Under the pieces are notes generated by a model. The model did not search any database. It worked only from the letters and a program-made list of their open reading frames with translations, and was not told where the DNA came from. Source: Embleya hyalina (GTDB taxonomy: Bacteria; Actinomycetota; Actinomycetes; Streptomycetales; Streptomycetaceae). From it: DNA of 64,000 bases. Positions 1 through 9,633 of the stretch are shown one piece after another (the first letter of the stretch is position 1; each line of letters begins with the position of its first letter). Both the position numbers and the translations under genes were made by a program. Location: NCBI RefSeq assembly GCF_003967355.1, contig NZ_BIFH01000036.1:101740-165739 (forward strand). Direction: 5' to 3'.

Positions 1-339
1 TGGACCGAACTGACCTCCACCGGCGGCGAGGGCATGGTGGTCAAGCCGCTCGCGGGCGAGGCCGACCGGGTCGCCAACCGACGCGTGCAGCCCGGGGTCA
101 AGTGCCGCGGTCCGGAGTACCTGCGGATCATCTACGGCGCCGACTACACCGAACCGGTGAACCTCGACCGGTTGCGCGATCGTGGTCTCGGCCACAAGCG
201 CTCGATGGCACTGCGCGAGCACGCGCTGGGCGCGGAGGCGCTGGCGCGGCTCACGTCCGGTGAAGCGCTGTGGCGCGTACACGAGGCGGTCTTCGCCGTA
301 CTCGCGCTCGAATCGGAACCGGTGGACCCGCGCCTCTGA
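1..339 (+). CDS. pnkp: Polynucleotide kinase-phosphatase (Pnkp), C-terminal end, 5' truncated
   Basis: Only the last 112 codons are present and the reading frame runs in from the left edge. The fragment holds nucleotidyltransferase (ligase) motif IV, EGMVVKP, at residues 10-16 of the fragment and the motif V-like GVKCRGPEYLRIIYG at about 32-46. This wording is typical of the C-terminal adenylyltransferase domain of bacterial Pnkp, which together with the Hen1 methyltransferase repairs cleaved RNAs such as tRNAs. Hen1 would be expected upstream, outside the window. The gene ends in TGA and is followed 22 bases later by a strong hairpin terminator. The family call is good; the kinase and phosphatase domains cannot be seen here. 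Confidence 0.82.
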   Translation, partial: WTELTSTGGEGMVVKPLAGEADRVANRRVQPGVKCRGPEYLRIIYGADYTEPVNLDRLRDRGLGHKRSMALREHALGAEALARLTSGEALWRVHEAVFAVLALESEPVDPRL

Positions 340-361
340 GTCCACGTCACCTGTTCACAGC

Positions 362-398
362 AAGGGCGGCATCCGCGGAGACACGGATGCCGCCCTTT
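362..398 (+). terminator. Hairpin terminator after pnkp
   Basis: Perfect 14-base inverted repeat AAGGGCGGCATCCG / CGGATGCCGCCCTT with an 8-base loop, followed by TTCG. It lies 22 bases after the pnkp stop and separates it from the arginine deiminase operon. Confidence 0.85.
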
Positions 399-522
399 CG
401 TATGTGAATGCCGGCTACTTCGGGTATGTCGCTTCAATGCCATGTGCCGATCGCGGCGGGTCGAAGGTCCCGGGTCGATCGGTCCGAGCGTCGCCGCAGG
501 TGGGGACCTGTGCCGGAGGTCG

Positions 523-536
523 GGGACGCGGGTCCG
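523..536 (+). promoter_or_regulatory. Candidate DevR/OsdR-like dyad upstream of the arc operon
   Basis: The bases GGGACGCGGGTCCG form a dyad (GGAC-N4-GTCC) 80 bases before the permease start. They fit the hypoxia-regulator pattern GGGNCNNNNGNCCC at 7 of 8 fixed positions. A weaker copy lies at 503-516. Short GC-rich dyads occur by chance in this genome, so this is only a candidate. Confidence 0.3.
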
Positions 537-615
537 GGTGCAGGATCCGAATGTGGCGGAAAACGGCGCCGAACACGCTCGACGCCGGGTCGCCTCGAGA
601 CACGGAGGAGCAGCG

Positions 616-2052
616 ATGAGCCACGTGGTGGACCCCAAGGCGCCGACCGGCACATCGGCGTCCCGGCCGGAGGCGGACGACCCGGATCCGGCGCAGGGCA
701 CCCTCGGTCTGCCGCAGGCGACCGCGCTCGTGATCGGCGGCGTGGTGGGCACCGGGATCTTCCTGCTGCCGGCCACGCTCGCCAAGTACGGCACCATCAG
801 TATCCTCGCCTTCGGCCTGGTCACCGTCGGCGCGCTGGCGATCGCCGCGATCTTCGGCAAACTCGGCGCGCGCGTGCCCGCCGCCGGCGGCCCGTACGCC
901 TACGCCCGCGAGGCGTTCGGCGAGTTCCCGGGCTTCTTGAACGCGTGGTCCTTCTGGATCACCGCGTGGGCCGGCAACGCGGGTATCGCGGTGGCCTGGG
1001 TCGGCTACGTCAACTACTTCCTGCACTGGGACTCCACGCCGGGCAAGATCGCGATCGCGCTCGTCGGCCTGTGGATCCCGGCCCTGATCAACCTGTCCGG
1101 CGTCAAGAACATGGGCCTGTTCCAGGTCGTCACCACCGTGCTCAAGTTCGTCCCGCTGATGTTCGTCGCCGTCGTCGGCCTGTTCTTCGTCGAGAACGCC
1201 AACTTCGGCCCGTTCAACGCGAGCGGCAAGAGTTTCCTCGGCGCCCTCCAGGTCTCCGCCGCGCTGGTGGTTTTCGCCTACTCGGGCATCGAGGCCGCCT
1301 CGGTCGCCGCGGCGAAGGTCGAGAACCCCCGACGCAACATCGGCAGGGCCTCGATCCTCGGCACGCTCGCCTGCGCCGCGGTGTACATGCTGAGCACGAT
1401 CGCGGTGATGGGAAACGTGCCGCACGGCGAACTCGTCGACTCCTCGGCCCCGTTCTCCGACGCGCTGAACAACATGTTCGGCGGGAGCGTCTGGGGCGGC
1501 CTGATGGCCGCGATGGCGATCGTCTCCGGCATCGGCGCGCTCAACGGCTGGACCATGTTGTGCGCGGAGATGCCGTACGCCGCGGCCAGGGACGGCATGT
1601 TCCCCCGCTCGTTCGCCGAGGTCAACCGGGCGGGGGTGCCCGCGTTCGGCATCCTCGTCGCGACGGTCCTGACCTCGGTGGTGGTCGCGGTGAACTACCT
1701 GTGGTCCGAGGACGCGTTCGAGACGATCCTGCTGCTCGCCACCGTCACCACCGTGATCCCGTACCTGTTCTCCGCGTCGGCGCAACTGTTCTGGCTGGTC
1801 ACCCGCGAGCGCCCGGTCTCTCGCGCGGCCCTGGCCAAGGACCTGGTCATCGCGGTCGTGGGCTTCGTGTTCACGCTGTGGATGGTCTACGGCGCGGGCT
1901 CGGACGCGGTGCTCAAGAGCCTGATCATGCTGCTGCTCGGCATCCCGGTCTACATCTGGGTCAAGGCCGCGCGCGGCGAGTACGGCCCCGGCGGCGCCGA
2001 GGCGCCACCCACCGAGGCGGCGGACATCACCGTCGACACGCGCGGGCACTAG
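616..2052 (+). CDS. APC-family arginine/ornithine antiporter (ArcD-type)
   Basis: This 478-residue integral membrane protein should exchange external arginine for internal ornithine and so feed the arginine deiminase pathway encoded next to it. The N-terminus is a short hydrophilic tail, then [11 protein letters not shown] (about residues 42-52), the unwound first helix that binds substrate in APC transporters. About 12 hydrophobic segments follow, as usual for basic amino-acid antiporters. I chose the ATG at 616 because GGAGGAG sits 5 bases before it; the same frame stays open further upstream, to 442 at least, but that stretch does not look coding. It is the first gene of the arc operon, 121 bases ahead of arcA. 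The substrate is inferred from context; the fold family is clear from sequence. Confidence 0.85.
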   Translation: MSHVVDPKAPTGTSASRPEADDPDPAQGTLGLPQATALVIGGVVGTGIFLLPATLAKYGTISILAFGLVTVGALAIAAIFGKLGARVPAAGGPYAYAREAFGEFPGFLNAWSFWITAWAGNAGIAVAWVGYVNYFLHWDSTPGKIAIALVGLWIPALINLSGVKNMGLFQVVTTVLKFVPLMFVAVVGLFFVENANFGPFNASGKSFLGALQVSAALVVFAYSGIEAASVAAAKVENPRRNIGRASILGTLACAAVYMLSTIAVMGNVPHGELVDSSAPFSDALNNMFGGSVWGGLMAAMAIVSGIGALNGWTMLCAEMPYAAARDGMFPRSFAEVNRAGVPAFGILVATVLTSVVVAVNYLWSEDAFETILLLATVTTVIPYLFSASAQLFWLVTRERPVSRAALAKDLVIAVVGFVFTLWMVYGAGSDAVLKSLIMLLLGIPVYIWVKAARGEYGPGGAEAPPTEAADITVDTRGH

Positions 2053-2173
2053 CGCGATGCGCGCCCGGCGCGCGCATCGTGTCCCCACGAACCGGAAACA
2101 CCATCCGCAAGTCGGTCCGGTCCCGATGGCCGGCACGTACACCGCAGTTCGCAACGGTCAGGAGGACCATTCC

Positions 2174-3400
2174 ATGGGGTTCCACGTCGAGTCGGAGACC
2201 GGTCGTCTCAAGCAGGTGATCCTGCATCGCCCGGACCTGGAGATGAAGCGGCTGACCCCGACGAACAAGGACGAACTCCTGTTCGACGACGTCCTGTGGG
2301 TCAAGCGGGCCCGCGAGGAGCACGACGGCTTCGCGGACGCGCTGCGCGATCGGGGCATCCGCGTACACCTGTTCACCGACCTGCTGCGCGAGACGCTCGC
2401 GAGCGAGCCGCCGGCGAAGAAGATGGTCCTGGACCGGGTCTTCGACGAACGCGAGTTCGGCCTGCTCGCGGTGGACGAACTGCGCGGCCTGTTCGAGGGC
2501 TTCGACGTCAACGAACTGGTGCGCTACCTGGTCGGCGGGATCACCAAGCGGGAGATCCTGGAATACATGGAGGAGCCGCACAGCGTCGCGTTCCACACCA
2601 TGGAAGTGGACGACTTCGTGCTCAAGCCGCTGCCCAACCACATCTTCACCCGCGACACCTCGTGCTGGGTCTACGACGGCGTCGCGGTGAACGCGATGAC
2701 GATGCCGGCCCGCCGGCGCGAGTCGGTGCACTTCGAGGCGATCTACACCTACCACCCGAACTTCGCCAAGGGTGACTTCAACGTGTGGAACCCCGGCCAG
2801 AGCAGCTTTCCCGCGACGATGGAGGGCGGCGACGTCCTGGTCATCGGCAACGGCGCGGTGCTGGTCGGCATGAGCGAGCGCACCACCCCGCAGGGCGTCG
2901 AGGCGCTCGCGCGGGCACTGTTCAAGCACGGCTCCGCGACCAAGGTGGTCGCGCTGAGCATGCCGAAGAAGCGCGCGTTCATGCACCTCGACACGGTGAT
3001 GACGATGCTCGACGGCGAGACGTTCACCAAGTACGCCGGCATGGGCATGCTGCCCTCGTACACGATCGAACCGGGCGACGACGAGGAGGCGCTCAAGGTC
3101 AGCGACCACCCCGCCCACGACATGCACAAGGCGATCGCGAGCGCGCTGGACCTGTCCGACATCCGGGTCCTGGCCGCCACCCAGGACGTGCGCTCGGCCG
3201 AGCGCGAGCAGTGGGACGACGGGTGCAACGTACTGGCCGTGGAGCCCGGCGTGGTCTTCGCCTACGAACGCAACGTCACCACGAACACCTTCCTGCGCAA
3301 GAACGGCATCGAGGTGGTCACCATCCGCGGCAGCGAACTGGGGCGCGGCCGCGGCGGACCGCGCTGCATGAGTTGTCCCGTCGAGCGCGAGGCCGTCTAA
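2174..3400 (+). CDS. arcA: Arginine deiminase
   Basis: Hydrolyses L-arginine to citrulline and ammonia in the cytoplasm, the first step of the ADI pathway. The 408 residues match the usual length. Visible landmarks: FTRDTSCW (158-165), EGGD (217-220) for guanidinium binding, FMHLDT with His271 and the C-terminal GGPRCMSCP with the nucleophile Cys398. All expected catalytic groups are present. The ATG at 2174 follows AGGAGGACC, a strong ribosome site; the open frame extends upstream to 2057 but without such a signal. The gene sits between the antiporter and arcB and is read in the same direction, so one transcript is likely. Streptomycetes are aerobes, and this pathway probably supplies ATP or acid/ammonia balance when oxygen or energy is low. 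Confidence 0.96.
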   Translation: MGFHVESETGRLKQVILHRPDLEMKRLTPTNKDELLFDDVLWVKRAREEHDGFADALRDRGIRVHLFTDLLRETLASEPPAKKMVLDRVFDEREFGLLAVDELRGLFEGFDVNELVRYLVGGITKREILEYMEEPHSVAFHTMEVDDFVLKPLPNHIFTRDTSCWVYDGVAVNAMTMPARRRESVHFEAIYTYHPNFAKGDFNVWNPGQSSFPATMEGGDVLVIGNGAVLVGMSERTTPQGVEALARALFKHGSATKVVALSMPKKRAFMHLDTVMTMLDGETFTKYAGMGMLPSYTIEPGDDEEALKVSDHPAHDMHKAIASALDLSDIRVLAATQDVRSAEREQWDDGCNVLAVEPGVVFAYERNVTTNTFLRKNGIEVVTIRGSELGRGRGGPRCMSCPVEREAV

Positions 3401-3542
3401 CCTGGCGGTTTGCCGATCCGTACGACCGTCGCCCGATCGTCGTGCGCCCCTCGTCCGATCCGTCGAACCCCCCGTGTGCGACGGCTCCCCGATCCCCGAT
3501 CCCCCGGATCCCCCGATCCCGTCCGAAGAGAAGCCCGGAGCC

Positions 3543-4544
3543 ATGGCCTTCAATCTGCGTCACCGCAACTTCCTCAAGGAATTGGACTTCACGCCCAAGG
3601 AGTTCAATCACCTGCTCGACCTCGCCGCGGACTTGAAGGCCGCGAAGTACGCGGGCATCGAGCAAAAGCGCCTCGTCGGCAAGAACATCGCGCTGATCTT
3701 CGAGAAGACCTCGACCCGCACGCGGTGCGCGTTCGAGGTCGCCGCGTACGACCAGGGCGCGGGCGTGACCTACCTCGACCCGGGCGGCTCGCAGATCGGC
3801 CACAAGGAGTCGATGAAGGACACCGCCCGAGTGCTCGGCCGGATGTACGACGGCATCGAGTACCGCGGCAGCAAGCAGGAGTACGTCGAGGAACTCGGCA
3901 GGTACGCGGGCGTGCCCGTGTGGAACGGCCTGACCGACGAGTGGCACCCCACGCAGATGCTCGCGGACATGCTCACCATGCGCGAACACTCGGACAAGCC
4001 GCTGCACCGCGTCTCGTTCGCCTACCTCGGCGACGCCCGCAACAACATGGGCAACTCGCTGCTGATCACCGCCGCGATGCTCGGCATGGACGTACGCATG
4101 GTGGCGCCCCGGGAGTTGTGGAACCACCCCGAGATCGTCGACAAGGCCAAGGAGATCGCGGTCGGCACGGGGGCCACGATCACCCACACCACCGACGTCG
4201 CCGAAGGCGTCAAGGGCGTGGACTTCCTCTACACCGACGTGTGGGTGTCCATGGGCGAGCCCAAGGAGGTCTGGGACACCCGGATCGCGCAACTCAAGGC
4301 ATACCAGGTCAACATGGACGTGGTGAAGGCGACCGGGAACCCCAAGGTCAAGTTCATGCACTGCCTCCCCGCCTTCCACGACCGCAACACCGCGGTCGGT
4401 CGGGACATCTTCGACAAGACCGGCATGGAGGCGCTGGAGGTCACCGACGAGGTCTTCGAATCGGAGTTCTCGATCGTCTTCGACGAGGCCGAGAACCGCC
4501 TGCACACGATCAAGGCCGTCATGGTCGCCACCCTCGGCGACTGA
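3543..4544 (+). CDS. arcB: Ornithine carbamoyltransferase, catabolic
   Basis: Phosphorolyses citrulline to ornithine and carbamoyl phosphate in the ADI pathway; chemically it can also run in the biosynthetic direction. The protein has 333 residues, the normal length. The carbamoyl-phosphate loop STRTR is at 57-61, HPTQ at 135-138 and the ornithine-site motif HCLP at 273-276. The ATG at 3543 is preceded by a weak CCCGGAG; upstream extension to 3474 gives a proline-rich stretch unlike the family. Placement between arcA and arcC makes the catabolic role much more likely than arginine synthesis. A long hairpin follows the stop and may reduce transcription into arcC. Confidence 0.95.
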   Translation: MAFNLRHRNFLKELDFTPKEFNHLLDLAADLKAAKYAGIEQKRLVGKNIALIFEKTSTRTRCAFEVAAYDQGAGVTYLDPGGSQIGHKESMKDTARVLGRMYDGIEYRGSKQEYVEELGRYAGVPVWNGLTDEWHPTQMLADMLTMREHSDKPLHRVSFAYLGDARNNMGNSLLITAAMLGMDVRMVAPRELWNHPEIVDKAKEIAVGTGATITHTTDVAEGVKGVDFLYTDVWVSMGEPKEVWDTRIAQLKAYQVNMDVVKATGNPKVKFMHCLPAFHDRNTAVGRDIFDKTGMEALEVTDEVFESEFSIVFDEAENRLHTIKAVMVATLGD

Positions 4545-4562
4545 CACGCGGCAGGAGGATCG

Positions 4563-4602
4563 GCGCGGCCCGGGCACCGGACCACCGGTACCCGGGCCGC
4601 GC
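4563..4602 (+). terminator. Long hairpin between arcB and arcC (terminator or attenuator)
   Basis: An 18-base arm at 4563-4580 pairs with 4585-4602 with a single mismatch around an ACCA loop. There is no T-run after it. It lies inside an operon whose third enzyme continues downstream, so it may act as a partial terminator or as an mRNA 3'-end stabiliser that lowers arcC relative to arcAB. Confidence 0.7.
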
Positions 4603-4698
4603 GCGGTTGCGGAACACCCCATTCATCCCGCTATGCCGCGACGACACGATCGGCCGACCGCCGTTCGCGATCGCCGCCCCGGACCGAAGGGATCCACC

Positions 4699-5634
4699 AT
4701 GCGCGTCGTCGTCGCCCTCGGCGGAAACGCGATGCTTCAGCGCGGGGACAAGCCCGACGCCGACATCCAACTGCACAACATCCAAAAAGCGGTCAAGTCG
4801 CTGGCCCCGTTGGCGCGCGAGCACGAGCTGGTGGTGACCCACGGCAACGGACCCCAGGTCGGCGTACTGGCCCTGCAATCCGCCGCCGACCAGTCGCTCA
4901 GCCAGCCCTACCCGTTCGACGTGCTGGGCGCGATGACCCAGGGCATGATCGGCTACTGGCTGCTCCAGTCGCTGCAGAACGCGCTGCCCGGCCGCCAGGT
5001 GTGCTCACTGATCAACCAGACCCTCGTCTCCACCGCCGACCCCGCCTTCCAGGACCCGACCAAGTTCGTCGGCCCCGTCTACGAGGAGGACGAGGCCAAA
5101 CGGCTCGCCGGCGAGCGCGGCTGGATCGTCAAACCGGACGGCAAGTGGTGGCGCCGCGTGGTGCCCTCGCCCAAACCCGCGCGCGTGGTGGAGACCCGGC
5201 TGATCCGCCAACTGCTCGCCTCCGGCGCGGTCGCGGTGTGCGCGGGCGGCGGCGGCGTGCCCGTCGTGCGCAACGAACTCGGCCAGCTCACCGGCGTCGA
5301 GGCCGTGGTGGACAAGGACCTCACCGCGGCGCTGCTCGCCGAAGCCCTCGACGCCGACGCGCTGTTGTTGCTCACGGACGTGCCCCGGGTGATGCGCGGA
5401 TTCGGGCAGCCCGACGCGCAGGAGATCGCCAACGCCACGCCCATGCAATTGCGCGCCGGCGACTTCCCGGCCGGGTCGATGGGGCCCAAGGTCGACGCCA
5501 TCTGCCGGTTCGTCGAGATGACCGGTGACATGGCGGCGATCGGCGCGCTGGATCAGGCCGCGGAGATCCTGCGGGGCAATGCCGGGACGATCGTCACGCC
5601 GAGCGGCAAGTATCCGGAGACCAGCCTGCTCTGA
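4699..5634 (+). CDS. arcC: Carbamate kinase
   Basis: Transfers phosphate from carbamoyl phosphate to ADP, giving ATP, CO2 and ammonia; this is the energy-yielding last step of arginine fermentation. The 311 residues fit the family. The amino-acid-kinase start VVVALGGNAM (residues 3-12), THGNGPQVG (about 49-57) and the C-terminal DKDLTAALLA and LLLLTDV segments are all present. GAAGG lies about ten bases before the ATG at 4699. It is 154 bases after arcB, a gap filled by the hairpin at 4563-4602. With arcA, arcB and the antiporter the operon is complete, and no regulator gene is linked to it. Confidence 0.95.
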   Translation: MRVVVALGGNAMLQRGDKPDADIQLHNIQKAVKSLAPLAREHELVVTHGNGPQVGVLALQSAADQSLSQPYPFDVLGAMTQGMIGYWLLQSLQNALPGRQVCSLINQTLVSTADPAFQDPTKFVGPVYEEDEAKRLAGERGWIVKPDGKWWRRVVPSPKPARVVETRLIRQLLASGAVAVCAGGGGVPVVRNELGQLTGVEAVVDKDLTAALLAEALDADALLLLTDVPRVMRGFGQPDAQEIANATPMQLRAGDFPAGSMGPKVDAICRFVEMTGDMAAIGALDQAAEILRGNAGTIVTPSGKYPETSLL

Positions 5635-5862
5635 CGGGGGTTCGGTGGTCGATGCTCGGCGGTGGGCGGTCGGTGCCCGGCTTTCGGTGCCCGGGTGTCA
5701 GGCGGACCGCGGTCGTCGGTCGGCGGTGGTCGGTCGGCCTCGGGCGCGGACGACCGGGGTGGTTCGGGACGCGGCGGGCCCGCGGGAACGCGGGTTCGCC
5801 GACGATCTTTTCGAGCGCGGATCGGTAAAGGGTCTGGTCCGATCGACCCGTGTGCTGTGACC

Positions 5863-6927
5863 ATGTCGAGCATGGCCGTCTCCGTGATGCCTGCCGCCGA
5901 CACACTCGCTCGAACGCTGCTCGCCGCCCGAGGCGCCGAGTGGGGGGACTGGTCCGTCGAAGCCCTGCAGGAGACCGCCGGGCGGCTCGGCTGGGAGACT
6001 CGCCGGGACGAGGACGGGCGCCTGGCGATCGAGACCGGCATCCCCGGACTGCTGTGCCGGGGCGATCCCGGCGAGCACGCCGAGGGCGCGCCGTGCGTAC
6101 GCCTCACCGCCCCGCTGCCGGTCCGCGTGGACCCGCCGCCGCCGACGTCGGGCCTCCAGGGCCCCGTGGTGCCCGGCCAGTACGCCTACGGCGGCGGAGG
6201 CGGGATCGGCGCCTGGGGCACGGTGCCGTATGTCCGCGACCGCGGGCGGGAGTTGGACGCCGCGCACACCCGGCTCGGCGCGGCGCTCACCGCGACCCTG
6301 GGGCCCGCGCCCTGGCGTGGCGGGCCGGCCGCGTGGTTGCGGTGGCGGTCGCGCCGGATCACCCTGCGGCTCTCGCGCGACGACGCGAACGAGGCACTGG
6401 TGATGGAGTTGTTCCCCACCCGCGCCGGCGAGGCCTTCGAACGGCGCGGATTCGAGCGCGCGCAATCGCTCGCCGGACTGCCGTACATCTGGTGCGTCAG
6501 CCGGCCCGACATGAGCCTGGCCGAGCTGTTCCTGCCGTTCGGGCCGGACCCGCGCGACTGGGCCGACTTCTGCGACGCGCTTCCGCGCGTACTGTCCTCG
6601 CTGGTGGTGGACATGCCGCTGGTCGGATGGGTGGAACCGGTGCTGCTCGTCCTGGGCGACGTGGCCGAACCCGCGCACACGGCCGAGATCCGGGTCGGCC
6701 AGGACCGGCTCGAACTCGGCAACATGCCGGGCAACGGGCGCCAGGTCTGGCTGCGCCCCGGCGCCGAACACGCGGTCGCGGCCGCCGAGTCGATCCTGGA
6801 GGCATTCGCCGACTGGGGCATCGACGGCGTACGCAGGCTGCGCACCCGGGCGTGGACGTCGGGCGGGTACGTCGACCTGCCGGGCATCGGCGTACGACCG
6901 GAGGGGACACACCCGGACGACGCGTGA
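5863..6927 (+). CDS. Hypothetical protein, actinomycete-type
   Basis: A 354-residue soluble protein with no motif I can assign. The frame shows strong coding bias from about the ATG at 5863 onward; another ATG at 5872 is equally possible and neither has a convincing ribosome site. The N-terminus (WGDWSVEALQETAGRLGW) looks like an amphipathic helix followed by a small domain. A middle Pro/Gly-rich stretch (about residues 90-115) separates it from a C-terminal region ending in a short helix and a YVDLPGIG turn. There is no signal peptide or membrane helix. It follows arcC by 228 bases and faces the terD-like gene, so it is probably a separate unit. Confidence 0.6.
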   Translation: MSSMAVSVMPAADTLARTLLAARGAEWGDWSVEALQETAGRLGWETRRDEDGRLAIETGIPGLLCRGDPGEHAEGAPCVRLTAPLPVRVDPPPPTSGLQGPVVPGQYAYGGGGGIGAWGTVPYVRDRGRELDAAHTRLGAALTATLGPAPWRGGPAAWLRWRSRRITLRLSRDDANEALVMELFPTRAGEAFERRGFERAQSLAGLPYIWCVSRPDMSLAELFLPFGPDPRDWADFCDALPRVLSSLVVDMPLVGWVEPVLLVLGDVAEPAHTAEIRVGQDRLELGNMPGNGRQVWLRPGAEHAVAAAESILEAFADWGIDGVRRLRTRAWTSGGYVDLPGIGVRPEGTHPDDA

Positions 6928-7019
6928 GGGGACACGGGGCGGCCGGGCGGGCGCAGGGCGGCTGCGCCGGCCGCAAACTCCGAACGGCTGCACCGGGGGC
7001 GCTCGCGGGGCCCAGGGAT

Positions 7020-7135
7020 GCGCCTGCGCCTGCGACCGCCCTCGCGCCCGTGCGCCTGCGACCGAGTCCAGGCCTGTGACCACCCGCGCCTGCGCCTGCG
7101 ACCGCCTGCGACGGTGCCGCACCTGCGCCCGCGAC
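7020..7135. repeat. Degenerate CGCCTG hexamer tract
   Basis: Between the unknown gene ending at 6927 and the TerD gene ending at 7170, the motif CGCCTGCGACCG and shorter CGCCTG units recur several times, for example at 7021-7036, 7050-7061 and 7087-7110. No open frame here looks coding. Similar hexamers reappear elsewhere in the window. Confidence 0.6.
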
Positions 7136-7169
7136 GTGCGCGAGCCCGGGTGCGGGCGCCGGCTTCGCG

Positions 7170-8495
7170 TCAGTCCTTCGTGCCCGCCCGCCACTGCAGG
7201 CCCCAGCCGTACGCCTGGTCGACCTTCTCCTGGTTGCCCTTGATGTAGCGCACCTCGCGCTGGATGGTCAGATCCCCACCCTGGTTCTGCACCAGCGCGA
7301 TCGCGCACGACCGCGCCGCGCCGCCCGTCTCGTCGAGCCTGATCTCCAGCTCGGGTCCGGTCGCCGGCGTCAGCGTCACCACCGCCTGCGCGTCGTCGAA
7401 CGTCACACCCTTGTAGATGAACGCGAAGATCAACAGGCGCTTGAAGCTGCTCTTGTGATCGAGGTTGATGAACAGGTTCTCGCCGGCGACATTGGCGCCC
7501 GTGCGGTCGTCGCCGTCCAGGTACACGTACGGGGGTGAATCCGCCGAACCGAACGAGTTTCCGAGCGCCTGCACGATCCCCTTCCTGCCGTCGGACAGCT
7601 CCCACAGGCAGCACAGGTCGAGGTCCGTCGGCCCCATCAGCCGCTTGAGCATGCCGCGCCCCGGAGCGGCCTGAACCCAGTTCAGGTTCACCCGCATCCG
7701 ACTCCCGGTGATGCCCTCCTTGCTCAGCGAGACCATCGGCGACGCCTTGGTCAACGTCACCTTGCCCAGCCGCACCGGCGGCCGGGCCGGGGTGCTCGGA
7801 GCCGGCGCCTGCCGGGTGACGGGCGGCGGCGTGGCTGCGGGCCGCGGCGCCGGTTCGGGCTTGCGCACGTTCAGCCGGGGCGGAGCCGGCTGCTGCACCG
7901 GCGGCGGAGGCGGCGGAGCCTGCACCCGCGGGGGAGCGGGAGGCGTCGGCGGGGCGGTCACCGAGATGCCGAAGTCGGTGGCGAGCCCTTCCAAACCGGT
8001 CGAGTAGCCCTGCCCGATCGCCCGGAACTTCCAGGCCCCGCCCCGGCGATACAGCTCGCCCGCGAGCATGGCGGTCTCCACGGTGGCGTCCGCGATGTCG
8101 AACCGCACCAGGTCCACCTCGGCCCCCGGGTCGCTCACCAGCAGGTGCAGATCCCGGATACCCGCGAAGGTGCCGTTGTGCGCCGACGCCGCGAGCACCA
8201 CCCGATCCACGCTCGCCGGCATCGACCCGAGATCGATCTCCAGCGCGTCCCGCGACCAGGTCCCCTCGTCCTTGCCGACGTGTCGCACCGCGCCGGACGG
8301 ATGGGCCGGCTGGTTGTAGAACACGAAGTCGGCGTCACTCGCGACGCGACCGGACGCACCCAACAACAGCGCCGACGCGTCCAGACCCGGTGTACCCGGC
8401 CCCGGTCGCCAAACGAGGACCGCGCGCACCTTCGCGGGGGTCACCGGCGTGTTCTGTCCCTTGCCCAACTGCTGCACCATGGGCACGATCGTCAC
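7170..8495 (-). CDS. TerD-family protein with two TerD domains joined by a Pro-rich linker
   Basis: TerD proteins bind calcium and belong to a cytoplasmic stress module first noted in tellurite resistance. This 441-residue protein has one TerD domain at about 10-180 (LDASALLLG, DADFVFYNQP, RRGGAWKFRAIGQGY), a Pro/Ala-rich linker at about 181-245, and a second diverged TerD-like domain at about 247-438 ending KVDQAYGWGLQWR. A single TerD is about 190 residues, so this is a fusion or duplication. The start is GTG at 8495; an ATG at 8480 gives the more usual MVQQLGKGQN opening and cannot be excluded, as neither has a clear ribosome site. It is divergent from the ABC exporter genes. No other ter genes are nearby. 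Confidence 0.85.
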   Translation of the reverse strand: MTIVPMVQQLGKGQNTPVTPAKVRAVLVWRPGPGTPGLDASALLLGASGRVASDADFVFYNQPAHPSGAVRHVGKDEGTWSRDALEIDLGSMPASVDRVVLAASAHNGTFAGIRDLHLLVSDPGAEVDLVRFDIADATVETAMLAGELYRRGGAWKFRAIGQGYSTGLEGLATDFGISVTAPPTPPAPPRVQAPPPPPPVQQPAPPRLNVRKPEPAPRPAATPPPVTRQAPAPSTPARPPVRLGKVTLTKASPMVSLSKEGITGSRMRVNLNWVQAAPGRGMLKRLMGPTDLDLCCLWELSDGRKGIVQALGNSFGSADSPPYVYLDGDDRTGANVAGENLFINLDHKSSFKRLLIFAFIYKGVTFDDAQAVVTLTPATGPELEIRLDETGGAARSCAIALVQNQGGDLTIQREVRYIKGNQEKVDQAYGWGLQWRAGTKD

Positions 8496-8778
8496 ACGAG
8501 TGTGCTGATCGGTTCATCCTTTGGCGCGAAAAAAACGGGTGCCCACTCGTACGGGTGAGTAAAACCGGGGTGAAACGTACCCGCGTGTCCGCTATTCTTG
8601 CTCGCCTTGCCCGGGGTGTTGCGGGCCGGAGTCGGCGTTCGTCACGCATCAGACTCGGCGCAACGAAACCAAGAGTGAGCATCCCCACACCTCCGACCGA
8701 GGTCACTCCGGTATGCCCGGACTCGCGTGCTCTTCGGCCCCGCCGACGCCGCACGCCGCCCGGGGAAGGGATTTCACC

Positions 8779-9633
8779 ATGTCGTTCGCTTCCGCGCGCC
8801 CGCTGCGGCCCGACCGTCCGCCCGATCGCCGGGCCCGCCTGTACCGCTTCGGCGCCCTGTTCGGCGCGGGTTTTCGCCGCTGGTCCACGTACCGCCAGGC
8901 GGCGCTCGCCGGACTGTTCACCAACGTCGTCTTCGGTGTGATGATCTACTCGCTGCTGCGAGCCCTGGCCGACGACGGCCGCCGGCCGGGCGGCTACGAC
9001 ACCACCCAACTCGCCACCTACGTCTGGGTCGGCCAGGGCATCCTCAGCGTCGTCCACGTGTGGTCCTGGAACGAACTCGCCGACCGCGTCCGCAGCGGCG
9101 ACGTGACCGCCGATCTGCTGCGCCCCATCGACCCCTTCGAAGCGTTCCTGGCCGCCGACCTGGGGCGCGCCGCCTACGCGGTCCTCGCCCGCATGGTCGT
9201 CCCCATCCTCGCCGGCGGCCTGATGTTCACCCTGTACATCCCACACCGCCTCCACACGGTGCCGCTGTTCGTACTCTCGCTGACCCTGGGCACCGTGCTC
9301 AGCTTCGCCCTGCGCTATCTGGTCAACCTCGGCGCGTTCTGGCTCCTCGACGCGCGCGGGCTGAGCGCGGTGTGGTTGCTCGCCTCCGGGGTGTTCGCGG
9401 GGACCTTCTTCCCGCTGCGCTTCCTGCCCGAGTGGGCACAGGCGGTGTTGTGGTTCGGCACCCCGTTCCCCGGCCTGTTCCAGATCCCGCTCGACGTGCT
9501 GGTCGAACGTCCCGGCCCCGCCCAGCAGATCGGCAGCGTCGTCCTGCAACTGGTGTGGGTCGCGATCCTGATCCCGCTCGTGTCGCGCGTGCAGCGCGCC
9601 GCCACCGACAGGCTGGTGATCCAGGGTGGCTGA
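8779..9633 (+). CDS. ABC-2 type transporter permease (DUF990-like), first subunit
   Basis: A 284-residue membrane protein with about six hydrophobic segments and the layout of the ABC-2 permeases once called DUF990. The stretch SGDVTADLLRPIDPFE (about residues 110-125) in the first cytoplasmic part is typical of the family. A GAAGGG element lies just before the ATG at 8779. Its end overlaps the second permease gene by 8 bases, and the ATPase gene overlaps that one, so the three form one export complex. Substrate is unknown; such systems export lipids, peptides or drugs. Confidence 0.88.
   Translation: MSFASARPLRPDRPPDRRARLYRFGALFGAGFRRWSTYRQAALAGLFTNVVFGVMIYSLLRALADDGRRPGGYDTTQLATYVWVGQGILSVVHVWSWNELADRVRSGDVTADLLRPIDPFEAFLAADLGRAAYAVLARMVVPILAGGLMFTLYIPHRLHTVPLFVLSLTLGTVLSFALRYLVNLGAFWLLDARGLSAVWLLASGVFAGTFFPLRFLPEWAQAVLWFGTPFPGLFQIPLDVLVERPGPAQQIGSVVLQLVWVAILIPLVSRVQRAATDRLVIQGG

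Noticed and set aside
442..615. Upstream extension of the arginine permease gene
   Set aside because: The ATG at 616 has a strong GGAGGAG, and the added residues are not hydrophobic or conserved.
8570..8598. Possible -35/-10 pair (GTGAAA, 17 bases, TATTCT) upstream of the ABC exporter
   Set aside because: Each hexamer matches only 4 of 6 positions, too weak to list as a promoter without start-site data.
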